Shown piece by piece: positions 1 through 8,834 of a stretch of 47,989 nt of DNA (the stretch's first letter is position 1; each line of letters opens with the position of its first letter). Position numbers and translations under genes: made by a program. This stretch comes from Gemmatimonadota bacterium (GTDB lineage Bacteria > Latescibacterota > UBA2968 > UBA8231): positions 1 through 47,989 of the forward strand of contig JAPPEF010000147.1 in NCBI GenBank assembly GCA_028875335.1, in the 5' to 3' direction. The notes under the pieces are model-generated. The model was not told the DNA's origin. It made no database searches and saw only the letters and a list, made by a program, of their open reading frames with translations.

Positions 1-91
1 GCGCGGGCGCGAGTTCCTCTGGGCTGAGCACGTTGCGCAAGTGGAGGTAGCCGGTCAAGTCGAAGAAGTAGCGTTGGTCGGGTGTCATCAT
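1..91 (-). CDS. Phytanoyl-CoA dioxygenase family protein, N-terminus only
   Basis: The complement reads MMTPDQRYFFDLTGYLHLRN and then NVLSPEELAPA up to the window edge, about 30 residues. 'FDLTGYLHLRNVLSPEEL' is the usual opening of Fe(II)/2-oxoglutarate-dependent PhyH oxygenases, where a residue block like this precedes the jelly-roll core. The iron ligands (HxD...H) lie outside the window, so activity cannot be judged. Two adjacent ATG codons (91 and 88) could start it; the upstream bases hold no strong ribosome binding site. It lies 63 bases after the DUF6785 gene on the same strand, so the two may be co-transcribed. The family call rests on a short but characteristic stretch. Confidence 0.72.
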   Translation of the reverse strand, partial: MMTPDQRYFFDLTGYLHLRNVLSPEELAPA

Positions 92-154
92 GGGGTTGGA
101 TCTTTGTTTGGGAGGGATAAGATAGCCGTTTCAACAGCGCCGTTCAAGCGCACT

Positions 155-2113
155 TCACTGGAACACGATCCCGCCTAGATAATTGTTTTGCATACCGATT
201 ACATAGTCGATGAGTATCCAAGTCCCAGCCGCTACGGCCTCGCCCAAGACCAACCCCAGAAAGAAGGGCTTGAGGCGGTTCAACAGCGTCAGCCCGCCGT
301 ATTTGAGTATTGTACTCTTGATGAGCCAAGCGACAAACACGCTGAACCACATCGAGCCGAAGACGCAGCTAACCGGGAATCCGAGCGAGTGGAAAGGCCA
401 CCACAGGAACCGATGCTGGGCTGCCATCAGACCGCCCATAATCGCCGCGCCAGTGCTTATGTGCATCCACGTACTCGGTCGCGGCTCGAATGGATTGAGG
501 ATGCTCTTCTCCATGAACCGATAGGGATATTGCGCGACGTTATCAAAGTAAAACCGCGACAAGTTAATGGCCCCGTACTGATAGCCTAGATAGAGGGTTA
601 AGGAGACGACGCAGGTCAGCGTCAGGACAATTACCGCAACAGTGGCCCCGAATAGGCGGCGGCGCTGGGGTAGGCTGATTTCGGAGACGAGCTTCAGGCC
701 ATTGGCGCACGCGCTCATCATCAGGATCAAGGTGTCCACGCTCCAGGCATAGCTCAGGGCCATGCCGGCCATGCCCTTAGTGCCCAACACAGTGCCTCCG
801 ACATTGGCGACGACAAAGTCCGGTCCGTTGGTCGGCGGAAACATGGACGCGACCCCACCTTGCGCGACGACGCGGGCAATGGTCATAAATCCGACGAATG
901 CGCCGAATAACAGTAGGGGAACAAAGGGCAGCGGAATACCGGATTGCCACAGCCAGACACCCATCACTAGGAAGCTGGCCACGGCTCCCCACACGGCCAC
1001 GCCATAGGAGGTAATTTCATCGGCATCTTCTACCTCTGGTGCGCGGCCCAAAGCCTTGCGCAGCACGTTCCCGAGATGGCGTCGGCCCACCCACAAAGAC
1101 CCCAGGACCAAGACGATCATGCCGCCCATGGCTTGGTGGATGATGATCGGGTCGGTGTACTGGCTGTACGCGCCCATGGTTTCGTCCCTGCCCCCCCAAG
1201 CCAGCATCCCCAACAACCCGCGCTGCACCACATTCACGATGTAAAAAAAGACCAAGCCCAAGGCGATGTTCTGTGGTATGAAATAGGAGAAGCCAACCAT
1301 CGACAGATTTAGATTCAAGCCCACCGACACCGCGCCGCGGAACATCGACAAGCCGCCGAGCGAAGTGCTGACGGTAGGAATGATCACGAAGTAGTTGTGC
1401 AAGGCGTTGATCGAGGCTAGAACAAAGGGGACGGCAAATCCCATCCACATCAATCCGCTGCGGAACAGGGGTTTGATGGTCCGTCCGCGTTCGTCGTCGG
1501 CGATCATGGCTAGGGGAAGCTGGACCATGGGATAGGCCAGGCGCTCGTGCTCTACCCATTGTCGGCGCACGATCACCATCAGGCATACCATGGCCAGAAA
1601 GAGGGCTAGGCCGAACACGGCCCAGTACAACAGAGGAGCCGCCCAAATTGCCCACGGCACGGCTCCAGTCGGATCGCCCTCGTAAAAGCCCCAGATGGCG
1701 TCGCGGCTTTGGGGCACCGGCCAATCGGGCATGTAGGGCTGGACGATCTCGGCCCAACCGTTTTCTGGCGTGGCGTAGTAATAGGCCCCAGTAATTACCG
1801 GCAGGAGTTGCGCGGGCAGGCCGCGGCCCGACAAGGTGTTGGCTAGCAGGATCAGGAAGAAGACCACGGCCAATTCGCCGCGTTGCAAGGGCAGGCGCGG
1901 ATGCAGCAATCGCAAGAGCGGGTTTAAGAGGAGGACTAGCACAAAAAAGAGAAAAGTCGCCCCAGGGGTCAGGTTCCACACGGCTAGCCCGGAACCTTTG
2001 ATGATCATGTCGTTGTAGGTCGAGCCGAGGCCCATGCAAACGGCACCGAGCAGCCCGACGATCAACGCCTTGGGCGTGCATCCCTTTATCGTCGGTGGAG
2101 AGCGTTTTAGCAA
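155..2113 (-). CDS. DUF6785-type polytopic membrane protein (OPT-transporter-like)
   Basis: This is a protein of about 652 residues made almost entirely of hydrophobic segments, consistent with a dozen or more membrane helices. The segments 'ANTLSGRGLPAQLLP' and 'GAYYYATPENGWAEI' match my recollection of the DUF6784/DUF6785 family, whose members look like distant oligopeptide (OPT) transporters; substrate is unknown. An open frame extends to 2251, but that part overlaps the divergent oxidoreductase gene and is not membrane-like. I place the start at the TTG at 2113-2111, which has GGA six bases upstream and is followed by a short basic stretch and then the first hydrophobic segment. It probably shares a transcript with the PhyH-type gene downstream. 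Function as a transporter is inference. Confidence 0.82.
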   Translation of the reverse strand: MLKRSPPTIKGCTPKALIVGLLGAVCMGLGSTYNDMIIKGSGLAVWNLTPGATFLFFVLVLLLNPLLRLLHPRLPLQRGELAVVFFLILLANTLSGRGLPAQLLPVITGAYYYATPENGWAEIVQPYMPDWPVPQSRDAIWGFYEGDPTGAVPWAIWAAPLLYWAVFGLALFLAMVCLMVIVRRQWVEHERLAYPMVQLPLAMIADDERGRTIKPLFRSGLMWMGFAVPFVLASINALHNYFVIIPTVSTSLGGLSMFRGAVSVGLNLNLSMVGFSYFIPQNIALGLVFFYIVNVVQRGLLGMLAWGGRDETMGAYSQYTDPIIIHQAMGGMIVLVLGSLWVGRRHLGNVLRKALGRAPEVEDADEITSYGVAVWGAVASFLVMGVWLWQSGIPLPFVPLLLFGAFVGFMTIARVVAQGGVASMFPPTNGPDFVVANVGGTVLGTKGMAGMALSYAWSVDTLILMMSACANGLKLVSEISLPQRRRLFGATVAVIVLTLTCVVSLTLYLGYQYGAINLSRFYFDNVAQYPYRFMEKSILNPFEPRPSTWMHISTGAAIMGGLMAAQHRFLWWPFHSLGFPVSCVFGSMWFSVFVAWLIKSTILKYGGLTLLNRLKPFFLGLVLGEAVAAGTWILIDYVIGMQNNYLGGIVFQ

Positions 2114-2197
2114 AGTGTTCCTTTCGCTTTTTGCCTTCCCCTTGACAATGCCCGTAGCCGCGCACGAGTTTCCGCATACACAACAGGAGACCCTATT

Positions 2198-3454
2198 ATG
2201 GAAAAAGTACCGCTTTGCGTCGTCGGTTGCGGCGGCATGGGCCATCGCCACATCTTGGCCTACAAGGTGTTAGAAGATAGCGGCATTGGCAATGTCGAAT
2301 TGATGGCTGTCTGCGACGTGAACCGGGCGAACGCCGAGTTTGCCGCCCGCGAAGTGCAGCGGCTGTTCGGGCGCGAGCCGCTGATCTTTACGGATATGGA
2401 CTCGATGCTCAAGCGCGATGATATCCTGGCCGTTGATGTGGTTACCGACGGCTCAACGCACCACCAAGTGGCCGTGCCGGCCCTGTTGGCTGGCAAGCAC
2501 GCGCTGGTGGAAAAGCCCCTCGGCATTACCATGCGCGCCTGCCAAGCCATGATCGACGCGGCCCACACCGGCAATGCCGTGCTGGCCACCGCCGAAAACT
2601 ACCGCCGCGACCCGCCCAACCGCTTGGCGCGGGCCATCGTCGAGTCCGGCCTGCTCGGGGATCCCTTTTTGATGATACAGGCGTCGGCCGGTGGCAGCGA
2701 CCGCATAACCATTACGCCTTGGCGCCATCTCAAGGAAAAGGGGGCCATTGGCTTGGACATGGGCGTCCACTACGGCGACATCATCCAATACTACATGGGG
2801 GACTACGCGCACATCTTCGGCGGCGGCTTCATCGTCGAGCCGGTGCGGCGCCGGCCAGAAGGGTACGACGATCACCCTCTCGAATCCTACCGCGAGCGGG
2901 CCAAGACCTATCCCGATAGTGTAGAGGCCACGGGCGAGGATTCAGTGGTCGCGCTATACAGGATGCGGTCTGGTGCGCTGGCGCAACTCGTGTTGGTGGC
3001 GGGCCGCGGCGGTCGGGGCTGGGAGCGCAGTGTCCACGGCCGCTGGGGCGCGCTCTATGCCCCCGGCGACCGCAATGGCCGGCCCGCGGTGCTGCGCTTG
3101 GAAGGCAAGGAGTTAAAAGGCCGCGAAATCCTCGAACTCCTGCCGGACTTTCACCTCGACGAGATCACCGAGCGCCTCTTTGGTGCCGACGGCGTAGAAT
3201 ACGATCCTTCCGCAACGTCTTTCTACGAAATCGACTCCCGGCACTTGGCCATTGAATACCACGATTTTGCCCAAGCCATACTCACCGGCGGCCAACCCGA
3301 AGTGGATGGTTTTGGCGGGATGCAGGCCGTGGCGGCGATTGTGGGGGCCTATGAGTCTGCACTCGCCGGACGTTCGCTGTCCATGGAGGAGATTATGGGC
3401 GGAGCCGTGCGGGCCTATCAGCAGGACATCGACAAAGCGCTTGGGCTGGACTAA
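2198..3454 (+). CDS. Gfo/Idh/MocA family oxidoreductase
   Basis: A 418-residue NAD(P)-dependent dehydrogenase of the sugar/cyclitol type. The Rossmann motif G-C-G-G-M-G lies at residues 10-15, an acidic residue ends the second strand (D40), and the family's E-K-P motif is at 105-107, where the lysine takes part in catalysis. 'GLDMGVHYGDII' further on supplies the usual Asp/His substrate-side residues. The start ATG has GGAG nine bases upstream. The gene diverges from the DUF6785 gene across an 84-base gap that contains a perfect TTGACA at 2142-2147 but no convincing -10 partner. Its stop codon shares the bases CTAA with the stop of the convergent lactonase. Substrate cannot be told from the sequence; it is longer than the typical 330-390 residues of the family. 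Confidence 0.92.
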   Translation: MEKVPLCVVGCGGMGHRHILAYKVLEDSGIGNVELMAVCDVNRANAEFAAREVQRLFGREPLIFTDMDSMLKRDDILAVDVVTDGSTHHQVAVPALLAGKHALVEKPLGITMRACQAMIDAAHTGNAVLATAENYRRDPPNRLARAIVESGLLGDPFLMIQASAGGSDRITITPWRHLKEKGAIGLDMGVHYGDIIQYYMGDYAHIFGGGFIVEPVRRRPEGYDDHPLESYRERAKTYPDSVEATGEDSVVALYRMRSGALAQLVLVAGRGGRGWERSVHGRWGALYAPGDRNGRPAVLRLEGKELKGREILELLPDFHLDEITERLFGADGVEYDPSATSFYEIDSRHLAIEYHDFAQAILTGGQPEVDGFGGMQAVAAIVGAYESALAGRSLSMEEIMGGAVRAYQQDIDKALGLD

Positions 3455-4473
3455 AGGGTCGTCACCATGACCCAAAACGGCTGACTGCCCACTTCGTAAT
3501 CCGCGATGGGCTGTAGTGCGCCGCTGGTTGCATTGATCTGATAACAGGTCATGCGGTCTGCGGCTTCTCCGGCACCGTACAGGTACGTGCCAGTCGGGTC
3601 GATGTTGAACGAGCGCGGGCTGGCCGGTATTGGGTAGTGCCCAAACGGGCTGAGCGCGCCATCGGCGTCGATGTTATAGCCGACGATGCTGTCGTGGCCG
3701 CGATTGGATGCGTAGCACCACTGGCCGTTAGGGTGGACTTCGACGTGGGCGGTGTGTCCGCCCTCGGTGTAGTCTGCGGGCAGGGTCGAAATGTCCTGGA
3801 AAATAGAGAGGGTGCCGCGCTCGGGGTCAAAGCGGTGGGCGGTGACCGTATTGCCCTGCTCGTTGACGATGTACGCGACGTCGCCGAGTGGGCGGAAGCA
3901 GATGTGCCGGGGGCCAGGCTCGCCTTCCGGCGGAACTAGCACGGGCGGGTCGTTGGGCGATAGTTGGCCGGTGCTGGCGTCGAAGCGGAACTGGCTGGTC
4001 TTGTTGTTGGGATAGACGTGGGGCACAAAGACAGAGCGCTCGTCCTCAGTCAACAGGATAGCGTGTGCCTTGGGGCCCGTGTCGATGCGCTGGACAAGGT
4101 CGCCGATGGCTCCGTCGTCGTCCAAGCGGTGGACTGTGACGCCGCCACCAGTGTAATAAGCGGTGAGGAGAAAGCGACCGGCGGGGTCGGTAATCAGGTG
4201 AGCGGGGGTGTCGAGGCTGGTGTCCACCTTGTTGATCAGGGTCAACTCGCCCGATGCGGTGTCGAGGTGGAAGCTGGCGAGGGTTGAGTCCCCGACATGG
4301 CCGTCGTAGAGCACGGGGCGCGACGGGTGCAAAAAGAGCGCGCCCGACGGGCCGTGCGCTGGACTGGTGGCGCGCAGTTCCAGCGCGCCCGATTGGGGGT
4401 CGAGGTCGTAGAGCTTGATGGCTTCGTCGCCGGTGAGCGAGACGAAGACGACGGGTTGGGCTTGTGCGGTCAT
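3451..4473 (-). CDS. Lactonase family, seven-bladed beta-propeller protein
   Basis: About 340 residues with the repeating propeller pattern of the 6-phosphogluconolactonase (YbhE/Pgl) and muconate-lactonising family: blades carry 'LYDLDPQSGALE', 'TASGELTLINKVDT', 'RFDPERGTLSIFQ' and 'YNIDADGALSPFGHYP'. Conserved 'GPRHICF' and 'HTAHVEVHPNG' segments are those seen around the presumed active-site groove. The start is the ATG at 4473, with AGGAG nine bases upstream; an in-frame ATG at 4533 would give a non-conserved 20-residue extension. The likely role is hydrolysis of a sugar lactone formed by a dehydrogenase such as the neighbouring Gfo/Idh/MocA enzyme; that link is inference from convergence of the two genes. 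Cytoplasmic, since no signal peptide is seen. Confidence 0.88.
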   Translation of the reverse strand: MTAQAQPVVFVSLTGDEAIKLYDLDPQSGALELRATSPAHGPSGALFLHPSRPVLYDGHVGDSTLASFHLDTASGELTLINKVDTSLDTPAHLITDPAGRFLLTAYYTGGGVTVHRLDDDGAIGDLVQRIDTGPKAHAILLTEDERSVFVPHVYPNNKTSQFRFDASTGQLSPNDPPVLVPPEGEPGPRHICFRPLGDVAYIVNEQGNTVTAHRFDPERGTLSIFQDISTLPADYTEGGHTAHVEVHPNGQWCYASNRGHDSIVGYNIDADGALSPFGHYPIPASPRSFNIDPTGTYLYGAGEAADRMTCYQINATSGALQPIADYEVGSQPFWVMVTTL

Positions 4474-4515
4474 TGAGGTTTGCTCCTTTGAGGTTTTGCG
4501 CCGAAACATAGTTCC

Positions 4516-4543
4516 TTGTCCCAGGTGCGACAAGGGCTATACT
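4516..4543 (+). promoter_or_regulatory. Candidate sigma-70 promoter giving a leaderless MFS mRNA
   Basis: TTGTCC at 4516-4521 and TATACT at 4538-4543 are 16 bases apart. A transcription start about seven bases after the -10 box would fall at 4550-4551, directly at the ATG (4552) of the MFS gene. No ribosome binding site stands at a usable distance from that ATG, which fits a leaderless message. Confidence 0.4.
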
Positions 4544-4551
4544 ACTTTCTC

Positions 4552-5748
4552 ATGGCCGCTGCGAATCGCCAGACGACGATCATCGTGCTCTTCAGTGCGC
4601 TGACGGTCCTCGCCAGCATGGGGATCCGCCAGTCGTTTGGCCTCTTTCTACAGCCGATTAGCGATAGCTTGGATTTGGGGCGCGAAGTATTTAGCCTAGC
4701 TATAGCGCTGCAAAACGTGGTCTTCGGCCTGCCTCTGTTCGGGATAATCGCCGACCGCTATGGGGCCCGGTGGGTCGTGCTAGGAGGTGCGCTGCTCTAC
4801 GCGGCTGGGTGCCTGCTGGTGCCGGCTAGTAGTGGCCCGCTCGGTTTGTATCTGACGCTGGGACTCATTATCGGCTTGGGGCTCGGTAGCACGACCTATG
4901 TGGTCGTACTGGGAGCCGTCGCCCGCGTCGTCCACCCGGCAAACCGCAGCACGACATTTGGCATCGTCACCGCGGCCGGGTCGTTTGGGACCTTCGCCTT
5001 CGTGCCCGGGGTGCAGTGGGTGATTGTCCACGCAGGTTGGCAGACGTCCTTTCTGATCAGCGCAGCCCTGATCGGCTGGGTTGTGCTGTTGGCCTTTGGC
5101 TTTCCGTGTCGTCCCAGCACACATGCGGCCCGGCCGCACGGCGAGGGTACGCTGCTGCAAGCGCTGCTCAGGGCGCGGGGCCATTCGGGCTATTGGCTGC
5201 TCAACGCGGGGTTCTTCGTCTGCGGTTTCCACGTTGCCTTTATCGCCACGCACCTGCCTTCGTTCCTCACCGACGGAGGCCTGCCGCGCATGATCGGGGC
5301 CACGGCCTTGTCGCTGATTGGCCTGTGCAACATCTTCGGCTCGTCGTTGTTCGGCTGGCTGGGCGATCGCTACCGCAAGAAATATCTGTTGAGCGCGCTC
5401 TACTTCAGCCGCGCCGTGGTCATCGGCTTGTTTCTCTTCGTCCCCCTGACCAGCTTTTCCGCCCTGCTCTTCGGCGGCCTAATCGGCTTTTTGTGGCTGG
5501 CCACCGTGCCGTTGACCAGCGGGACGGTGGCGCAGATATTCGGGGCGCGCTACTTGTCAACGCTGTACGGGATTGTCTTTTTCAGTCATCAGGCCGGCAG
5601 TTTCTTGGGCGTCTGGCTGGCTGGTCTGCTGTATGATTCGACTGGTTCGTACGATCCGGTCTGGTGGTTGGCGATTGCCCTCGGCGTGGTGGCCGCGCTG
5701 CTCCACCTGCCGATTGCTGACCGCCCGATCCAATCCTCAAACTTATAG
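4552..5748 (+). CDS. Major facilitator superfamily transporter
   Basis: About 398 residues with twelve predicted membrane segments. The loop after helix 2 holds 'GIIADRYGARW', the MFS A-motif, and its half-repeat 'GWLGDRYRKK' follows helix 8. It resembles the oxalate/formate-antiporter-like and monocarboxylate-like MFS groups ('IRQSFGLFLQPIS' near the N-terminus), so an organic acid is a plausible substrate, but this is not certain. I chose the ATG at 4552; a TTG at 4516 is in frame but overlaps the proposed -35 box. The DUF6817 gene begins nine bases after the stop, so the two form an operon. Confidence 0.88.
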   Translation: MAAANRQTTIIVLFSALTVLASMGIRQSFGLFLQPISDSLDLGREVFSLAIALQNVVFGLPLFGIIADRYGARWVVLGGALLYAAGCLLVPASSGPLGLYLTLGLIIGLGLGSTTYVVVLGAVARVVHPANRSTTFGIVTAAGSFGTFAFVPGVQWVIVHAGWQTSFLISAALIGWVVLLAFGFPCRPSTHAARPHGEGTLLQALLRARGHSGYWLLNAGFFVCGFHVAFIATHLPSFLTDGGLPRMIGATALSLIGLCNIFGSSLFGWLGDRYRKKYLLSALYFSRAVVIGLFLFVPLTSFSALLFGGLIGFLWLATVPLTSGTVAQIFGARYLSTLYGIVFFSHQAGSFLGVWLAGLLYDSTGSYDPVWWLAIALGVVAALLHLPIADRPIQSSNL

Positions 5749-5757
5749 GACGACGCT

Positions 5758-6297
5758 ATGACTGCTAGTTTTAAAGAAATGACTGCATTTTTCAGGAAAA
5801 TTGGTGCTGCCGACGTGGGGCATACCAACAAGACCTACTTGGCTCACTGCATCGGCGTGCACGGCGATATGAAGAAGTGGGGAGGCGACGATGTGATGTG
5901 CCACGCCGCGCTCTTTCACTCCATATACGGCACTGAGATTTTCCAAGATTTTACCCTGCCTGTTGAACGCCGCGCTGACGTGCGGGCACTCATCGGCGAG
6001 CGGGCCGAATACTTGGCGTACGTCAATTGCGCCATGGTGCGCGATACGTTCGACGCCGCTGTGGAGCAGCACGGTGCTCCCTACGTGCTCCAAGACCGCC
6101 TGACTGGCGATTCCATCGAGATGAACGAGCAGGATTTCAACGACCTAGTGACGATCCACCTGTGCGATTGGTTGGAGCAGGTGGCGCGGTGGGGCCAATG
6201 GGACTATCGCCGCGCCGCATTCGAGCGCATGGCGCAGCGCTTGGGCGGCATTGCCGAGGAGCGGTTCGCCGAGGTTTTCGCGGGACGTCTCAAATAG
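5758..6297 (+). CDS. DUF6817 domain protein (HD-like)
   Basis: A 179-residue soluble protein. It carries 'AHCIGVHGDMKKWGGDD' and 'CHAALFHSIYGTEIF', the His-rich blocks typical of DUF6817, a family that looks like a diverged HD phosphohydrolase in which paired histidines bind metal. No biochemical role is established to my knowledge. The ATG lies nine bases after the MFS stop, within 'AGGACGACGCTATG', so translation is probably coupled. The C-terminus (after residue 120, 'FNDLVTIHLCDWLEQVARW') is helical. Its end overlaps the convergent beta-propeller gene by eight bases. Confidence 0.78.
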   Translation: MTASFKEMTAFFRKIGAADVGHTNKTYLAHCIGVHGDMKKWGGDDVMCHAALFHSIYGTEIFQDFTLPVERRADVRALIGERAEYLAYVNCAMVRDTFDAAVEQHGAPYVLQDRLTGDSIEMNEQDFNDLVTIHLCDWLEQVARWGQWDYRRAAFERMAQRLGGIAEERFAEVFAGRLK

Positions 6298-7783
6298 ATA
6301 CCGAGAACAGCTTGGCTTTGTACAGGTGAAAGCGGAGGCCGACGTTTTCGCCTGCGAGGGCTGATAGGTCGGTTTGGCCCCGCCAGCGCGCGGCCTCGGC
6401 GATGGAATCGCCCGTGAGGGGTTCGGCCTCGGCGAGCGAAAAGCCGGGGTGAGCTTCTACGGGTTGGGGCGGCGTGTGAATGGTCTGGACGATTTCGGCC
6501 TTGATCCAGCCGTCCGGAGCCGTGCGAAAGTTGAGTAGCAGTTCGCGGCCGCAGCACGGCCGTTCGATGAGCGTGACTCGTCCCTCGCCTTTGGCCTCTA
6601 TTCCCGCGAGCCGGTCTGGCTCCCAGCAGGCCCAGCGAAATTCCCCATCCTCGGGGTACGAAGCGCCGCGGCGGAGGAAGTCGTGGCGGCGTTGGTAGCC
6701 CCCAAAAGGCAGCCGCCAAGTGTCGTTGGCGGCGATGAGATTCGGGCTGGCGTAGAGCTGGCCGTACGTTCCCCCTTCATAGGTGCGGTCGATGATGGGC
6801 TGGCGAAAGGGCCGGATCCATTGGTGGTTATCGCGGCTGACCGCGAGTTGGACATCGACCGTAGAGGCGATTCGATGGTATATCGACGGGAACATCAGGT
6901 AGCGCGGCTGCGTACCCGGATACGGCGTGTAGCAAGGGTTGTAGATGTCGTCGTCGAGCGCGTCCAAGGGGTCGGGCAGGAGGCAGGGGTGCGGGTCGGC
7001 TAGCGATTCAAACTGCGGACCCGAGGCGCGGCGCACCAAGCGCCGGCGGTCGATATGGCCGCGCAGATACGCTACGTATTGCTCTTGGTGGGGATCGTAC
7101 ACGCAGAGGTTGTGGGTGTCTAACTGGGTCGCGCCGGCGTCGAAGACGGGTGTGCTGAGGTTCTGCCAGTGGATGCCGTCGGCAGAGGTCGCGCCGTGGA
7201 GTTGCTGCCGGATCTCAATTCCCTGGGCCTTTTCCCCGGCCGACACATCGCCCAAGTCGCGGGCTGCGAGCAGGGCCTTGAAGCGCGCGGAGTCCATTTC
7301 CGGGTCGGGCTTGCCGTCGCGGAAGTAGTTCGCTCCTGGGCCGACGGCTTTGTAGCGCTCGGCCGCCGGGGCGCTGGGGTCGATGAATACCCAGCCGAGG
7401 GGATGGTCCCGGCCCGCGCAGATAATGTTGTTGCGGGTAGAGCCTTCGTACTCGCACAAGCCCAACTCCGGCCGCTGCCAGGTAAAGCCGTCGTCGCTTT
7501 CGGCGTAGCAGACATACGAGCGCGTGATGTCTTCCAAGCGTTGCACGCCGTACCAGAGGCGGTAGCGCCCTCCGTCGTGGAGCATGGCGTTGGTGTGGAG
7601 ATTGGCTCCTTGTTCCCAAGGGCGTTCCTTGTGGAAGAAGACCTCGGATTTGCGCGCCAGTTCGGGCACGAGTTCAATGCCTTGGGGCGGATCCTGGGAC
7701 CAAACGGTGCCGTCGTCTTCGAGTTTGCGATGGGAGGGCCAGATGCCGTACCAGTCGAGAAAGGGCGTGAGTTGGGGTTGCAT
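6290..7783 (-). CDS. Beta-propeller glycoside-hydrolase-like protein (GH32/GH43 fold)
   Basis: A 497-residue protein with the strand-rich pattern of five-bladed propeller glycosidases: 'LHTNAMLHDGGRYRLWY', 'SYVCYAESDDGFTW', 'ATSADGIHWQ', 'YHRIASTVDVQLAVSRDN'. The 'W-x-E-S-x-D-G-x-x-W' blocks are like those of GH32/GH43/GH68-type domains and bacterial sialidase-like repeats. No signal peptide is seen, so it would act inside the cell. The start ATG follows AAGG about ten bases upstream and sits six bases after the stop of the Gfo/Idh/MocA gene, forming the third gene of an operon with that oxidoreductase and an aldo/keto reductase. Enzyme activity is inferred from fold only; no catalytic triad could be assigned. 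Confidence 0.68.
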   Translation of the reverse strand: MQPQLTPFLDWYGIWPSHRKLEDDGTVWSQDPPQGIELVPELARKSEVFFHKERPWEQGANLHTNAMLHDGGRYRLWYGVQRLEDITRSYVCYAESDDGFTWQRPELGLCEYEGSTRNNIICAGRDHPLGWVFIDPSAPAAERYKAVGPGANYFRDGKPDPEMDSARFKALLAARDLGDVSAGEKAQGIEIRQQLHGATSADGIHWQNLSTPVFDAGATQLDTHNLCVYDPHQEQYVAYLRGHIDRRRLVRRASGPQFESLADPHPCLLPDPLDALDDDIYNPCYTPYPGTQPRYLMFPSIYHRIASTVDVQLAVSRDNHQWIRPFRQPIIDRTYEGGTYGQLYASPNLIAANDTWRLPFGGYQRRHDFLRRGASYPEDGEFRWACWEPDRLAGIEAKGEGRVTLIERPCCGRELLLNFRTAPDGWIKAEIVQTIHTPPQPVEAHPGFSLAEAEPLTGDSIAEAARWRGQTDLSALAGENVGLRFHLYKAKLFSVSI

Positions 7784-7789
7784 GGTGAT

Positions 7790-8821
7790 CTAACCTTGGG
7801 TGGCTGCGCCTATTAGGTCGTTGAGGAGGACCAACTCGCCGCCGCTTTCGGCCGAGGCATTGGCCCCCAAAACGGCGGCTAGGCTGTTGAGGGAAGGGAC
7901 GTAGGGGCTGCGTGTCATGGAAGGGTCGCCGGCTTGGACGGCGGCGATAAAGGCGCGAGCTTGGGAGAAGAAGGCCCCGCGAGATTGCGGCTCTTCTTTC
8001 GCTTCCCACACTACCTCGCCGTTTTCCGTCACTTTTTGTGGCTTCCATTCGATGATCGAGTCGTCGCTGACGACGAGGATTTCGCGCTTGGAGTACGAGA
8101 CATTGCTCATTACCCGCGAGACGCTGGCGTTGGCCGTCAAGCGCCCCTCAAAGCGGTAGTTGACGTTGTACACGTGGGGCAGGTTCATCGGCTCGATGCG
8201 CTCGTCGGGCAGGGATTGGACGTAGAAGGCCGAGACCGCCTCAATGTCGCCGAGCAAGTAGCGCAACAGATCGACGCTGTGGATGGTGTTTTCGACGAAG
8301 GAGCCGCCGCAGAGTTCGTAGCGGCTGGTCCAATAGCGGATCGGCTGACCGCTGTAGAAGTTTTGGATTTGGGCGTGGCGCGGCGTGCGCTGCTGCAATA
8401 GCTCCAAGGTCGGCGCGGAAGAAGGCTCGTAGCGAGAGACGAAACCGACTTGGGATACGATGCCGGCTTTTTCTATTGCGGCGTTGAATTCGGCGACTTG
8501 CGCTAGGTCGAGGGTCTGCGGCTTTTCGACGAAGAGGGCGACGCCTTGGTCCGCGGCGATGAGCACCTCGTCGGTGTGTGCGGTCGGCGGAATGGATAGG
8601 TACACGGCGTCGAGTTCCTGCTCTGCGAACATTTGATGGTGGTCCGTATAGGTCGAATGAGGCTTGTAAACGGCTGCTTGTTCTTGGAGGGTTCCCTCGC
8701 TTTTGTCGCAGAATGCTTGGAAGACGACTTGGCCTTCCTCGGCGAGGGCGGCTAACGCCGGGAGGTGCGCCCTTTGGGTGATCCAGCCGAGGCCGATGCA
8801 GCCGACGCGGACAGGTTTCAT
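7790..8821 (-). CDS. Gfo/Idh/MocA family oxidoreductase
   Basis: A 343-residue dehydrogenase. The Rossmann loop 'GCIGLGWITQ' begins at residue 7, the second strand ends in D39, and the E-K-P motif is at 99-101. 'ENTIHSVDLLRYLLGD' provides the histidine usually near the substrate. It is not a close duplicate of the 2198-3454 oxidoreductase: length and C-terminal half differ. The ATG has AAGGA nine bases upstream. It lies 13 bases after the aldo/keto reductase and 6 before the propeller protein, so all three are one leftward operon; oxidation and reduction of a sugar followed by glycoside handling is a reasonable combined role, by inference. Confidence 0.93.
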   Translation of the reverse strand: MKPVRVGCIGLGWITQRAHLPALAALAEEGQVVFQAFCDKSEGTLQEQAAVYKPHSTYTDHHQMFAEQELDAVYLSIPPTAHTDEVLIAADQGVALFVEKPQTLDLAQVAEFNAAIEKAGIVSQVGFVSRYEPSSAPTLELLQQRTPRHAQIQNFYSGQPIRYWTSRYELCGGSFVENTIHSVDLLRYLLGDIEAVSAFYVQSLPDERIEPMNLPHVYNVNYRFEGRLTANASVSRVMSNVSYSKREILVVSDDSIIEWKPQKVTENGEVVWEAKEEPQSRGAFFSQARAFIAAVQAGDPSMTRSPYVPSLNSLAAVLGANASAESGGELVLLNDLIGAATQG

Positions 8822-8834
8822 GTGCTATTCCTTC

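Noticed and set aside
1017..2183. 388-codon open frame on the minus strand inside the DUF6785 gene
   Set aside because: It is a frame-shifted shadow of a convincing membrane protein, rich in Arg/Pro/His as GC-rich shadows are, and has no recognisable domain.
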